From Bradyrhizobium cosmicum (lineage in GTDB: Bacteria > Pseudomonadota > Alphaproteobacteria > Rhizobiales > Xanthobacteraceae), in NCBI RefSeq assembly GCF_007290395.2, contig NZ_CP041656.2, positions 5,642,001 through 5,706,000 of the forward strand: DNA of 64,000 bases. The letters are read 5' to 3'. A model generated the notes under the pieces. The model made no database searches, was not told the DNA's origin, and saw only the letters and a list, made by a program, of their open reading frames with translations. This document shows, piece after piece, positions 53,320-63,888 of the stretch (position 1 is its first letter; every line of letters begins with the position of its first letter). The position numbers and the translations under genes were made by a program.

Positions 53320-54249
53320 ATGCCGACCAACGGTACCGACGACCACATCGCAGCGGTGCGCGCCTTCAACCGGTTTTACACCCGCAAGCTTGGCGTGCTC
53401 GACCAGCATCTCGGCAAGAGTCCGTTTTCGCTCAGCGAAGCCCGCGTGCTCTACGAGCTCGCGCATCGCGACGACCTTGCGGCAAAAGAGATCGGAAACG
53501 AGCTTGGTCTGGATCCCGGCTATCTCAGCCGCATCGTCCAGAGCTTCGAGGAGAAGGGACTGATCACGCGAAGGCCCCTGCCCGCAGACCGCCGGCAATA
53601 CCAGCTCAGCCTCACCGCCAAGGGACGCCAGACCTTCGCCAAGCTGAACCTCGGCTCGCAAAACGAGGTCGCCGCAATGCTGGCTCCGCTTTCGGCCGGC
53701 GATGCGACGCGGCTCACGCAAGCCATGGCGACCATCGAGGACGTGCTGGAGCCGCGGCGAAGCCAGCCCGCAGCGTTCATGCTGCGCAGCCACCGCGTCG
53801 GCGACATGGGCTGGGTCATCTCGCGGCAGGCCGCCGCCTATGCCGCGGATTACAACTGGGACATCAGCTACGAGGCGCTCGTCGCCGAGATCTGCGCGCA
53901 TTTCATCAAGAACTACGACCCGGCGCGTGAGCACTGCTGGATCGCGGAAGCCGGTGGCGAGCCGATCGGCTCGATCTTTCTGGTCAAGGCCACGGACGAG
54001 ATCGCCAAGCTCCGCCTGTTGCAGGTCGAGAAGAAAGCGCGCGGGCTCGGGGTCGGCCGCGCGCTGGTCGAGCAATGCATCCAGGGCGCTCGCGAGCGAG
54101 GCTACAGCAGGATGACGCTGTGGACCCAGAGCATCCTGGTCGCCGCACGCGGCATCTATCAAAGTGCGGGTTTCAGGCTGGTTGCCACTGAGCCGCATCA
54201 CAGCTTCGGGCAAGATCTGGTGGGCGAGACCTGGGAGCGGGATCTCTGA
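53320..54249 (+). CDS. Bifunctional MarR-type regulator / GNAT acetyltransferase
   Basis: A 309-residue protein. Residues about 10-145 are a MarR winged-helix domain (HDDHIAAVRAF-like opening, then EARVLYELAH, AKEIGNELGLDPGYLSRIV, LITRRPLPADRRQYQLSLTAKG). Residues about 155-309 are a GNAT domain with LRLLQVEKKARGLGVGRALVEQCI, the acetyl-CoA loop (RGLGVGRAL), and ARGIYQSAGFRLVATE. The two-domain form is common in proteobacteria; the acetylated substrate is not known. A 42-bp palindrome lies just upstream. Confidence 0.88.
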   Translation: MPTNGTDDHIAAVRAFNRFYTRKLGVLDQHLGKSPFSLSEARVLYELAHRDDLAAKEIGNELGLDPGYLSRIVQSFEEKGLITRRPLPADRRQYQLSLTAKGRQTFAKLNLGSQNEVAAMLAPLSAGDATRLTQAMATIEDVLEPRRSQPAAFMLRSHRVGDMGWVISRQAAAYAADYNWDISYEALVAEICAHFIKNYDPAREHCWIAEAGGEPIGSIFLVKATDEIAKLRLLQVEKKARGLGVGRALVEQCIQGARERGYSRMTLWTQSILVAARGIYQSAGFRLVATEPHHSFGQDLVGETWERDL

Positions 54250-54257
54250 CGGTCCAA

Positions 54258-54821
54258 CTACACCGTCGCGCCCTGCGCCTTGGGCCTGCGCAGATGCTCG
54301 TCCAGCCGCGGCATGATCTCGACGAAATTGCAGGGACGCGTGCGGTAGTCGAGCTGGGGTTTGAGGATGCCGTCCCAACCGTCGCGGCAGGCGCCGGGCG
54401 AACCGGGCAGGCAGAAGATGTAGGTCGCGCCCGCAACGCCCGCGGTGGCGCGGCTCTGGATCGTCGACGTTCCGATCTTGGCGTGGCTCATCATGTGGAA
54501 GGCGATCGAAAAGCCGTCCATGCGCTTCTCGAACAAGGGCTCGATCGCTTCCGGCGTGACATCGCGCCCGGTGAAGCCGGTGCCTCCGGTGGTGATGACG
54601 ACGTCGATGCCGGCATCCGCGATCCAGCGGCGGATCACGGCCCGGATCGCCTCGACATCGTCGGTGACGATCTCGCGCGCGGCAAGATGATGGCCCGCCT
54701 CGGTGAGACGATCGGCTAGCGTCTGACCGGACTTGTCATCGGCGAGCGCGCGCGTGTCGGAGACGGTGAGCACCGCGATGTTGAGCGGGATGAACTGCTT
54801 CGTTTCGTCGATGGAGGCCAT
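54258..54821 (-). CDS. moaB: Molybdenum cofactor biosynthesis protein B
   Basis: A 187-residue MoaB-type protein. ATG 54821 (MASIDETKQFIPLNIAVLTVSDTR) is used; the open frame before it falls in a repeat. TTGGTGFTGRDVTPEAIEPLFEK is the adenylylation site for molybdopterin, and FCLPGSPGACRDGWDGIL is typical. It is a possible adenylyltransferase step in cofactor insertion. Convergent with the MarR-GNAT gene at eight bases. Confidence 0.93.
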   Translation of the reverse strand: MASIDETKQFIPLNIAVLTVSDTRALADDKSGQTLADRLTEAGHHLAAREIVTDDVEAIRAVIRRWIADAGIDVVITTGGTGFTGRDVTPEAIEPLFEKRMDGFSIAFHMMSHAKIGTSTIQSRATAGVAGATYIFCLPGSPGACRDGWDGILKPQLDYRTRPCNFVEIMPRLDEHLRRPKAQGATV

Positions 54822-54851
54822 TGCGTCACACTTTCTTTCCCAACCCACCGC

Positions 54852-54976
54852 CGTCATCCCCGGACGAACGCATTCGCGTTCGCTCGGGAGGTGCGCGCGC
54901 AAGCGCGCCTCGAAGCATGGGTTACGGGCTCGCCATCCTTCGAGGCTCGCCAAGAGGCGAGCACCTCAGGATGACG
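54852..54976. repeat. Intergenic inverted-repeat element, type F
   Basis: 125 bp with ends CGTCATCC and GGATGACG, exact reverse complements, and inner arms CGAGGTGC-like/GCACCTCAG and CGCCTCGAAG / CTTCGAGGCTCG. It lies 8 bp from the stop of the metallopeptidase gene. Confidence 0.7.
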
Positions 54977-54984
54977 GATAACTC

Positions 54985-55917
54985 CTACGATCCGCTGCCG
55001 AACGTGTTGCAGGCCTGCACCGTGCCCTGCTGGTAGCCGGTCATGAACCACTGCTTGCGTTGCGCCGCCGAGCCGTGGGTGAAGGAATCGGGCACGACGC
55101 GTCCGGTGGACTGGCGCTGCAGCGTGTCGTCGCCGATCGCGCTGGCCGTGGTCAGCGCGGCGTCGATGTCGCCCGGCTCGAGGAAGTTCGGCCGCTTCTT
55201 CGCCTCGCGATTGACCCAGACGCCGGACAGGCAGTCGGCCTGCAGCTCCACCTTCACCTGGAGCGCGTTGGCCTCGGCCTTGCTGCCGGCCTGCTGCTGC
55301 ATCCGCGTCACGCGCGGAATGATGCCGAGCAGGTTCTGGATGTGATGGCCGGCCTCGTGCGCGATGATGTAGGCGGTGGTGAAGTCGCATGCCGACTTGC
55401 CGGAGCAACCGCGAAAGCGCGTCTCGACCTCCCGGAAGAAGCCGGTGTCGAGGAAGATGGTCCGGTCGGGCGGACAATAGAACGGCCCCATCGCCGACTG
55501 CGCCATGCCGCACCGACCGCCATTGGTGGCATTGCGGAACAGGACGATCTTCGGACCGGTGTAATTCTGGCCGCTGGCCTGGAAGATCTCGCTCCAGCGG
55601 TCGTCGATCTCGCCGAGGATGCCGGAGATCATGCTGCCCATCTCGTCGGTCGGCGCGCCGCGCTTGGCGGAGGTCGACTGGCGGTCGGTCTGGTAGGAGG
55701 GCGCCTGGCCGCCGCCGGTGAGGATCTCGGCGCCGCCGATCAGGATGCGCGGATCAATCCCGAAGGCATAGCCGATCAGGCCGAGCACGATGATGGTGCC
55801 GATGCCGAGCCCGCCGCCGCCCATCGGCAGGCCGAACCCGCCTCCGCCACCGCCGCCGCCGCCATCATCGCGACGATCCTCGATGTCGTCGCTGCGGCGG
55901 AAATCATCGTAGCGCAT
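54985..55917 (-). CDS. YpfJ-type neutral zinc metallopeptidase
   Basis: A 310-residue protein. ATG 55917 (MRYDDFRRSDDIEDRRDDGG) follows GAGGGA. A Gly-rich stretch is followed by one membrane helix (LGIGTIIVLGLIGYAFG), then a periplasmic domain. The metal-binding HEAGHH of AYIIAHEAGHHIQNLLG marks it as a zinc protease of the YpfJ/DUF1239 group, with ADCLSGVWVN holding a further ligand (Asp/Cys). Substrate unknown. Confidence 0.88.
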   Translation of the reverse strand: MRYDDFRRSDDIEDRRDDGGGGGGGGGFGLPMGGGGLGIGTIIVLGLIGYAFGIDPRILIGGAEILTGGGQAPSYQTDRQSTSAKRGAPTDEMGSMISGILGEIDDRWSEIFQASGQNYTGPKIVLFRNATNGGRCGMAQSAMGPFYCPPDRTIFLDTGFFREVETRFRGCSGKSACDFTTAYIIAHEAGHHIQNLLGIIPRVTRMQQQAGSKAEANALQVKVELQADCLSGVWVNREAKKRPNFLEPGDIDAALTTASAIGDDTLQRQSTGRVVPDSFTHGSAAQRKQWFMTGYQQGTVQACNTFGSGS

Positions 55918-56065
55918 GGCGGCTTCCCTCAAGTCCTTGATGGCGTCAATCTGGCGCGCAGGAGCGCGAAAGCTCAACGCGCCACATACGTAAAATTTCC
56001 GTTGCCTTTATCAATATCGTGGTCGGCAAAAATTGCCTAGTGCGGCGGCATGCCGATGCCAGCAA

Positions 56066-56097
56066 TTTTTTCCGAGGGTCGTGCAGTTTTTTCCGAG
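56066..56097. repeat. Two direct TTTTTTCCGAG repeats, 21 bp apart
   Basis: TTTTTTCCGAG at 56066-56076 and again at 56087-56097. The 21-bp period is two turns of the helix, the spacing expected for sites read on one face by a protein. No family is named. Confidence 0.45.
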
Positions 56098-56234
56098 AGA
56101 GATTTGGAGTCTTTCCGGTGCTCGGGCCACTCCCGCAGCGCGAAGAAGCGCGAAATACGCTGCAAAACTCGGCGAATATGCGCAACGAACCACGCCCAAC
56201 GCGCGATACGAGGCCTGCTTACAAAAGTAGCGGG

Positions 56235-56249
56235 TTAAGTCGATTTTTA
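56235..56249 (+). promoter_or_regulatory. CtrA-like box upstream of ccrM
   Basis: TTAA-GTCGATT-TTTA, one base from TTAA-N7-TTAA. It lies 83 bp before the ccrM ATG. CtrA drives ccrM in Caulobacter, so the position is plausible. Confidence 0.5.
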
Positions 56250-56312
56250 CTTTGCCGCTTCATTGTAACGGTCAGTCGGTTGTTTGGTCCCGCGTCGCCG
56301 ACAGCGTCGCCT

Positions 56313-57462
<1,150 letters not shown>

Positions 57463-57633
57463 GCTTCTACGTCGACCATTGGCCTTTGTTACGCCGGCTG
57501 ACCTGCGCGGCGTGCAGATGCCGCACGGCAATCTCGCCGGTTGCGTCTCCGGACAAGGTTCGGGCAAGAGAAGAGTGCCTCGCGGCAACGAGGCCGCGTC
57601 CGCTCTCGGCCGCCAACTCTAGGGAGATGCTCG

Positions 57634-58320
57634 ATGCTCAAATTCTATTTCAACGGATCGCCGAACCCGACCAAGGTCGCGCTTTTTCTGGAAGAGGCTG
57701 GCCTGCCCTACGAGCCGGTCAAGATCGACACCCGCAAGGGCGAACAGTTCGCGCCGGACTATCTGAAGATCAATCCAAACGGCAAGGTGCCGGCGATCGA
57801 CGACGGCGGCACGATTGTTTTCGACAGCAACGCCATCCTGCTCTATCTCGCCGAGAAGACCGGCAAGTTCCTGCCCGCCGCCAGCGTGCGCGGCGAGACG
57901 CTGTCTTGGCTGATGTTCATCGCCACCGGCGTCGGGCCCTATTCAGGCCAGGCCGTGCACTTCAAGCACTTCGCGCCGAAGGAGCAGAACCACGACTACG
58001 CCCATAACCGCTATCAGTACGAGACCGATCGCCATTACAAGATTCTCGACGGTCACCTCGAAGGCGGCCGCTATATGGTCGGCGACAGCTATTCGATCGT
58101 CGACATGGCGCTGTGGGGCTGGGCGCGGATGGTGCCGTTCAAGCTCGGCGACGACGCCTTTGCGCGATACCCGAACGTGAAGCGGCTGGTGGACGAGATC
58201 TCGGCGCGGCCGGCTGCGGCGCGCGCGATCGCGCTGAAGGACAAGTTCACCTTCAAGGCCGAGATGGACGACGAGGCCCGCGCCAACATGTTCAGGCACT
58301 TGGCAACCAAGGTCGCCTGA
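57634..58320 (+). CDS. Glutathione S-transferase family protein (Ure2p/YfcG-like)
   Basis: A 228-residue GST. ATG 57634 follows AGGGAGA. The N-terminal thioredoxin-like domain runs MLKFYFNGSPNPTKVALFLEEAGLPYEP and KINPNGKVPAIDD (Val-Pro turn), DSNAILLYLAEK. The C-terminal domain is helical. It resembles the disulfide-bond oxidoreductase branch (YfcG/YghU) with Asn-Pro-Thr where other classes have Tyr/Ser/Cys. Exact role unknown. A strong terminator follows it. Confidence 0.88.
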   Translation: MLKFYFNGSPNPTKVALFLEEAGLPYEPVKIDTRKGEQFAPDYLKINPNGKVPAIDDGGTIVFDSNAILLYLAEKTGKFLPAASVRGETLSWLMFIATGVGPYSGQAVHFKHFAPKEQNHDYAHNRYQYETDRHYKILDGHLEGGRYMVGDSYSIVDMALWGWARMVPFKLGDDAFARYPNVKRLVDEISARPAAARAIALKDKFTFKAEMDDEARANMFRHLATKVA

Positions 58321-58338
58321 TCTCATCGCGCCGCTATG

Positions 58339-58373
58339 AGAGGCCACGCGCATGCGCGTGGCCTCTGGCTTTT
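58339..58373 (+). terminator. 28-bp perfect palindrome with T run after GST
   Basis: AGAGGCCACGCGCA..TGCGCGTGGCCTCT at 58339-58366 is perfectly self-complementary, followed by GGCTTTT. It ends two bases before the stop of the convergent chemoreceptor gene, so it probably terminates the GST transcript, and perhaps both. Confidence 0.8.
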
Positions 58374-60383
58374 CTAGGCGGCGTGGACCGAGTTCAGGAA
58401 CCTGGCGACTTCCTGCTTCAGCCGGTTGCTGTCGGAAGACAGCGAGCGCGCCGCCGAGAGCACTTGCGAGGAGGCCGAGCCGGTCTCGGACGCGCCGCGC
58501 TGCACGTCACCGATATTGGTCGACACCCGCTGCGTGCCGTGAGCGGCCTGCTGGACGTTGCGAGAGATTTCCTGCGTGGCGGCGCCCTGCTCTTCCACCG
58601 CCGCCGCAACCGTCGACGAGATTTCCGACAGCCGCGCGATGGTGCCGCTGATTTCCCGGATGGAGCCGACCGACTCCTCGGTCGCGGCCTGGATGCCGGA
58701 GACCTGCTGGGCGATCTCGCCGGTCGCCTTCGCAGTCTGCTCGGCCAGCGCCTTGACCTCGGAAGCGACCACGGCAAAGCCCCGGCCGGCGTCGCCGGCG
58801 CGCGCGGCCTCGATGGTGGCGTTCAGCGCCAGCAGGTTGGTCTGGCCGGCGATGGTGCTGATCAGCTCGACCACGTCGCCGATGCGGGCTGCCGCCTTGG
58901 AGAGCTCACCGACGCGTTCATTTGTCCTGCTCGCCTGGCCGACGGCGTCGCTGGCGATGCGCGCGGATTCCTGCACCTGGCGCGCGATCTCGCTGACCGA
59001 GGAGGACAGCTCTTCGGTCGCGGAAGCAACGGCCTGCACATTGGCCGTGGCTTCCTGCGAGGCAGAGGCGACCTCGGTGGACAGGTCCTGTGCACGCGTC
59101 GCGGTCGATGTGAGCGTCCCGGCGGACGCCTCGAGCTGGTGCGACGCCGACGATACGGTGTTCACGATCTCGCCAACCGCCTGCTCGAACTGATCGGCGA
59201 GCCGGACCATGTCCGCCTTGCGGCTTTCCGCCTGACGCGCCTCGACATCGCTCTGCTCCGCGCGCATGCGCTCGGTGTCGATCATGTTGGTCTTGAACAC
59301 CTCGATCGCCTTGGCCATGTCGCCGATCTCGTCGGCCTTGCCGCGACCGGGGATCTCGACCTCGAGATTGCCGCCGGCAAGCATCCCCATCGCGCGCGTC
59401 ATCGAAGTCAGCGGACCGACGATGCTGCGGGCGATCAGGAAGGCGACGATCACGCCAAACAGGATGGCGAGCCCGCCTGCGATCTGCTGGATCGTCGTCG
59501 TCCCCTCGATGACCGCTTCGGCGGCGGCGCGGGAATCCTTGTGCTCCTTCTTCAAGGCGGCTTCCACGACCTTGAGCTTGGCGATGCTGTCGACGATGAG
59601 GGGTGCGAGGTTCTTGTGGTAGATCTCGTCGGCCTGGAGCATCGCGGCGGACGTGGTCTCGAACGCGGATTTGTAGATGCCGAGCGAGGTCCTGACCGGC
59701 GCGAGCGTGGCTCGCAATTCGTTCGCCTGCGGGCTCTTTTCGATCCCCGCGAGCCGTTGTGCCGCCCTGTCCACACTCGCCCTGAAATTCGCCGGCCCCT
59801 GAGTATCGCGCAAGGCCAGGAATCGCCAGTTGGCGATCCGAACCAGGAGGATCCTGGTTTCCAGGTCCGTGACCAGGGCCGCAGTATCCTCATCGACGGC
59901 AGCGCGCGCCGTATCGACCAGCTTGGCCATCTTGGCGGTCAGGTCCTCCCCGCTCGGCAGCAACGTCGCCTTGCCGGTTCTCGCCTCGTTGACGGCGTCC
60001 CCGAGATTGTCACGCAACCGTCGCATCTTTGCGATGTCGTCGATCAGATCGTTATAGAGCTTCTGCCGCTCCGCAGACTGCGTCGTCTTGGCGCCGACCT
60101 GCAACAATTCGGTCGCCGCGGCCTCCCGTTCTGCCGCCTCGCGCATCGCAGCTTCGTTGGCATCGTACACGTAGCGCAGATTGGCGCGCTGGATCGCCTG
60201 GAGATGGGTTGAGATTTCCAGGACCCGCGCGGTGCTGTCGGACAGGGCGGATTGCCTTGTGACCTGGTCCTGAACCGCCTTCAAATTCCAGACGGCAACC
60301 ACCGCCATCACGAGACCAACCGCCACCAAGGCCATGAAACCAGCGTACAGGCGTCCCCTGATCCGCAAACGAAAGTTCGGCAT
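58374..60383 (-). CDS. Methyl-accepting chemotaxis protein 3
   Basis: A 669-residue chemoreceptor. ATG 60383 ([17 protein letters not shown]) is used; a GTG six bases upstream is possible. Order: membrane helix ([16 protein letters not shown]), a periplasmic helical sensor of about 260 residues, longer than in the other two receptors of this window and compatible with a helical bimodular domain, second helix, HAMP, and the signalling coiled coil with [19 protein letters not shown]. Ends NSVHAA without a CheR-tethering peptide. It lies 270 bp beyond bphP on the same strand. Confidence 0.9.
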   Translation of the reverse strand: MPNFRLRIRGRLYAGFMALVAVGLVMAVVAVWNLKAVQDQVTRQSALSDSTARVLEISTHLQAIQRANLRYVYDANEAAMREAAEREAAATELLQVGAKTTQSAERQKLYNDLIDDIAKMRRLRDNLGDAVNEARTGKATLLPSGEDLTAKMAKLVDTARAAVDEDTAALVTDLETRILLVRIANWRFLALRDTQGPANFRASVDRAAQRLAGIEKSPQANELRATLAPVRTSLGIYKSAFETTSAAMLQADEIYHKNLAPLIVDSIAKLKVVEAALKKEHKDSRAAAEAVIEGTTTIQQIAGGLAILFGVIVAFLIARSIVGPLTSMTRAMGMLAGGNLEVEIPGRGKADEIGDMAKAIEVFKTNMIDTERMRAEQSDVEARQAESRKADMVRLADQFEQAVGEIVNTVSSASHQLEASAGTLTSTATRAQDLSTEVASASQEATANVQAVASATEELSSSVSEIARQVQESARIASDAVGQASRTNERVGELSKAAARIGDVVELISTIAGQTNLLALNATIEAARAGDAGRGFAVVASEVKALAEQTAKATGEIAQQVSGIQAATEESVGSIREISGTIARLSEISSTVAAAVEEQGAATQEISRNVQQAAHGTQRVSTNIGDVQRGASETGSASSQVLSAARSLSSDSNRLKQEVARFLNSVHAA

Positions 60384-60653
60384 TCCCACTGTCCACCCAA
60401 AAGCATGTGAATTCGAGCGGCCGAACGCGTCAGGCGATCGTCACAGCCACCCTGGCAGCCGCGAGTCGTTTCGGCGACCCACGCTGCACTGCGACACAAT
60501 GCGGGACACTCGTTAATTGAACCTTCCAAATTTTCGCGCAGACTCGCAGCGAATGGCGCAATGTTTGCTGATTTTATGGACAGTTGCGCAAGGACGCGGC
60601 GCACCTCCGCATGTGTATGCAGCCCGCTGCAAACCCCGTCGGGTGAACGTTTG

Positions 60654-63197
60654 CTAGCTGCCCGCAGGCACCAATTTGCCGAGTGCGTGCTCGACCACTT
60701 CCAGCGTATAGGGCTTCTGAACCACCGGCGCCGAGGCCAGATCCGCCGGGATCGGCGCGCGCTCGCCATAGCCGGTCGCGAAGATGAAGGGCACGCCGAT
60801 CTCCTTCAGCTTCTGCGCCACCTTGATGCTGTTCTCGCTGCCGAGGTTGAGATCGAGCAATGCGAAGCTCGGCCGCGCGCGCTCGATCGCGCGCAGCGCC
60901 TGGTCGACGCTCGCCGCGGTGTCGACGTGGCGGGCGCCGAGATCGAGCAGAATGACCTCCGCCGCCATGGCGATGATGAGATTGTCCTCGACGATCAACG
61001 CCGTGTCGGAAATGCGCGGACGGGTGGATTGCTGTTCCTCGACGCGCATTGCGGCTCCTGCGATGGCTGGCATCAACTCGACGAAGTTTGGTGGAATGAC
61101 GAACTTCGCCTGCACCCCGAGCAGGTCGAAGCGAATCTCGGCCTCGCCCTTGAGGTCAAACGGCACGGAGCGTTCGATGATGGTGGTCCCGAAGCCGCGG
61201 CGCGACGGCGGCTGCACCGGCGGACCGCCGCTCTCCTTCCACTCGATCTCCAGGTTCGAATTCGGGTCCACGCGCCACACCACCTCGACCTGACCGGTGG
61301 AATCGGCGAGCGCGCCGTATTTTGCGGAATTGGTCATCATCTCGTGGACCACCAGAGCCAGCGTCGCGAACGCCCGGGGGTCGAGCGACACATCCGGTCC
61401 CTCGATCCTCACCCGGTCCGCGCGCGCGCCGAGATAGGCGCCGGCCTCGGATTCGAGCAGCGTGCGCAGCGCCACCGGCGCCCAGTTGAGATTGGTGATC
61501 TGGTCGTGGGCGCGTGCCAGCGCCTGGATGCGGCCGCCGAGCACGCTGGCGAACTCCTCGACGTTCTTGGCAGTGTCCTTGCTCTGCGCCACCAGCGCGC
61601 GGACCAGGCTGAGGATGTTGCGGACGCGGTGATTGAGCTCGGCGATCATCAGCTCCTGCCGCTCCTGGGCGCCGCGGCGCTCACGGGCGGCGAGATCGGA
61701 CAGTTGCAGGATCACCTCGAGCAATGTGACGCGAAGACTCTCGGCGATGCGGATATCGGCCGCCGACCACGGCTTCGACTGGCCTGCCACGGTCTCCTGC
61801 CAGAGCTCGAAGCTCTTGCGCGGCGTCAGGCGCGGCCCGTTCGGGCCCTCCTGGTAGACCTTCTCGGGGGCGCCGGCCCAGTTGACCGACCGCAGCACCT
61901 CGCGCCGGAAGAAGATCAGGCAATCGCGCGGGGTCCGCGAGATCGGGATGGCGAGGAAGCCCGCGGCCCGGTCCCGGAAGGACTGGCCGGCCGCGTAGAC
62001 CTTGGCGATTTCGGCGCTGGCGAAGATCCGCCCCGGCGAAGTCCGGTTGATGAAGGTGACGAGCTCCTTCACCTCCTCCTCGGTCGGCGTCTCGCCGTCG
62101 AGCGTGATCTTGTTGTCGGACCAGACCGCGACGCCGTCGCATTCGATCATCTTGCGATAGTCGCCGACGAAATCGACGATCGCGCGGCGGCTGTGTTCAT
62201 GGGTCGCGGCGGTCTCGATCAACCGCTCCTGGACCTTGTGGGCGCGAGCCTCGTAGGCGACACCACCTTCACGCTCCCGTCCCTCGACGATCCAGGAGAA
62301 CATCTGACCGAACAGCTCGGAGGCCGTGCGCTTCTCGAACGAGATGTAGCGCGGCGAGTAATGATGGCAGGCAAACAAACCCCAGAGCTTGCCATCGCGC
62401 AGGATCGACACCGACATCGACGCGCCGACGCCCATGTTGCGCAGATATTCGATGTGGATTGGCGAGACCGAGCGCAGCACGCTCATTGAGAGATCCAGCA
62501 GACCCGCATTGTGCGTGGCAGTCGAGAACAGCGCGGCCGGCTTGGCGTTGATGTCGGCGATGATGCGCAGCCAGTTTCGCTCGTAGAGGATGCGCGCCTG
62601 CCTGGGGATGTCGGACGCCGGGTAGTGCAGCCCGAGAAACCGTTCGAGCCCGGCTTCCGCGGCTTCCGCGATCACCTCGCCCGATCCGTCCGGGTGAAAC
62701 TGGTAGACCATGACGCGGTCGAAGCCCGTGAGCACCTTGAGCTGGCGCGCCGCTTCGCGGGCGAGCTCCGTCATGCCGCGGGTCTTGCGGACACGTTCAA
62801 GCATCAGGCGCACGAGCTCGCCGGAATTGACGCCGGGCTCGATCACGCTGGGCTCGGCCTCGACGACGAGATAGACGCCTGAGAAATGGATCGACAGATC
62901 GTAGAGCGGCTTGCCGGGCTGGATCTCGACGCCGAACACGCGCTCGGTCGCGTCGGGACCGCTCAGCTGGTCGACACGGTTGCGGATCGTCTCGATCGCG
63001 GCTGGTAAAAAGACATCGGCGATCGGTCGCCGCAGAAGATCGGAAAGCTCGACGCCAAGAAAGCTGCCGACATTGGCCGACCCCATGCAGATGGTGAAAT
63101 CGGACAGCAGCGTCAGCAGGAAGCCGAACGGCTGCACGCTGCCGGGAATGTGGATCGGCTCGCGATCGCAATTGGTGAGATCGACCGCCTCGTTCAT
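60654..63197 (-). CDS. bphP: Bacteriophytochrome histidine kinase with fused receiver
   Basis: An 847-residue red/far-red photoreceptor. Order: N-terminal PAS with the bilin-attachment Cys10 (TNCDREPIHIPG), GAF with PASDIP (193-198), PHY with the tongue motif PRKSF (459-463), a HWE-type histidine kinase (phospho-acceptor His523 in LNHRVRNILS; ATP-binding MMTNSAKYGA), and a C-terminal receiver (IVEDN, LLDLNL). Biliverdin supplied by the upstream heme oxygenase would be the chromophore. It shares an ATGA overlap with bphO. Confidence 0.94.
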   Translation of the reverse strand: MNEAVDLTNCDREPIHIPGSVQPFGFLLTLLSDFTICMGSANVGSFLGVELSDLLRRPIADVFLPAAIETIRNRVDQLSGPDATERVFGVEIQPGKPLYDLSIHFSGVYLVVEAEPSVIEPGVNSGELVRLMLERVRKTRGMTELAREAARQLKVLTGFDRVMVYQFHPDGSGEVIAEAAEAGLERFLGLHYPASDIPRQARILYERNWLRIIADINAKPAALFSTATHNAGLLDLSMSVLRSVSPIHIEYLRNMGVGASMSVSILRDGKLWGLFACHHYSPRYISFEKRTASELFGQMFSWIVEGREREGGVAYEARAHKVQERLIETAATHEHSRRAIVDFVGDYRKMIECDGVAVWSDNKITLDGETPTEEEVKELVTFINRTSPGRIFASAEIAKVYAAGQSFRDRAAGFLAIPISRTPRDCLIFFRREVLRSVNWAGAPEKVYQEGPNGPRLTPRKSFELWQETVAGQSKPWSAADIRIAESLRVTLLEVILQLSDLAARERRGAQERQELMIAELNHRVRNILSLVRALVAQSKDTAKNVEEFASVLGGRIQALARAHDQITNLNWAPVALRTLLESEAGAYLGARADRVRIEGPDVSLDPRAFATLALVVHEMMTNSAKYGALADSTGQVEVVWRVDPNSNLEIEWKESGGPPVQPPSRRGFGTTIIERSVPFDLKGEAEIRFDLLGVQAKFVIPPNFVELMPAIAGAAMRVEEQQSTRPRISDTALIVEDNLIIAMAAEVILLDLGARHVDTAASVDQALRAIERARPSFALLDLNLGSENSIKVAQKLKEIGVPFIFATGYGERAPIPADLASAPVVQKPYTLEVVEHALGKLVPAGS

Positions 63198-63778
63198 GCG
63201 CGGTCCGCCGCCTGCTCGAACGCGGCGAAAGCCGCGCTCGCCGATTCGATCGCTTCGTCCTCGTCGCAGGCCTGTTCGGCTTCAAGCTTCGTCAGGAAGC
63301 TCTGCCAGAGCCACTGGCCGGCGCCATGGGCGAGATAGGTGGTGGCCTCACCGATGCGCGGATCCGCCGCGTCGGCCACCGTCTTCAGGAGGAATTTGGC
63401 GCCGAGCCGGGAGCCCTCCAGCACATACATCGTGCCGAGCACGCCGCTACGCGTCAGGGGCTGCACCCGCACCATGGATTGCGCGGCGCTGCCGAGCCGT
63501 CCGAGATCTGCCGTAATCGCGGCGCTGCGCGACCGGACCGGCCAATCAGGAAACATTCTGGCAACGCCAGCGTCGACGAGCGCCGCCTCGAGCGGCAGAA
63601 GCGCGCCGGCACTGGCTTGCAGAAAACGACGATAGCCGGACAAGGCGGCAAGATCGAACGACGTCAGCTGCGCATCGAGGTCCCGGTGCGCCGTCGCAGT
63701 GGCGTCTCTTAATCTTTCGCGGAATCCGGGGAAGCTGCGGCCCACATGTGTCGAAACGTCCGAAGCCCCAGCCAGCAT
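63194..63778 (-). CDS. bphO: Biliverdin-producing heme oxygenase
   Basis: A 194-residue heme oxygenase. ATG 63778 (MLAGASDVSTHVGRSFPGFR) follows GGGAA; open codons upstream lie in a spacer. The proximal heme ligand His31 is in ATATAHRDLD; LGTMYVLEGSRLGAKFLLK is the conserved distal-helix region. It splits heme into biliverdin, iron and CO. Its TGA overlaps the bphP ATG, coupling chromophore supply to the apoprotein. Confidence 0.93.
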   Translation of the reverse strand: MLAGASDVSTHVGRSFPGFRERLRDATATAHRDLDAQLTSFDLAALSGYRRFLQASAGALLPLEAALVDAGVARMFPDWPVRSRSAAITADLGRLGSAAQSMVRVQPLTRSGVLGTMYVLEGSRLGAKFLLKTVADAADPRIGEATTYLAHGAGQWLWQSFLTKLEAEQACDEDEAIESASAAFAAFEQAADRA

Positions 63779-63837
63779 GAAATTCCCGACGCGCGCAATA
63801 CCGTGGGCACTATTGCCCCGGAACCGACCAAACGCCG

Positions 63838-63861
63838 GCGGAAACCCAAAGGTTCCCGCCA
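63838..63861. other. Hairpin between DUF1127 and bphO genes
   Basis: GGCGGAAACC-CAAA-GGTTCCCGCC, nine of ten pairs, in the 110 bp between the DUF1127 stop and bphO start. Without a T run it is a weak terminator candidate. Confidence 0.35.
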
Positions 63862-63888
63862 CGCATCAAAATTGGGACCGGCGTGTCC

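Noticed and set aside
60561..62489. Open frame of about 640 codons antisense to bphP
   Set aside because: Low-complexity Arg/Ala/Asp/Leu composition, no domain, and bphP on the other strand is certain.
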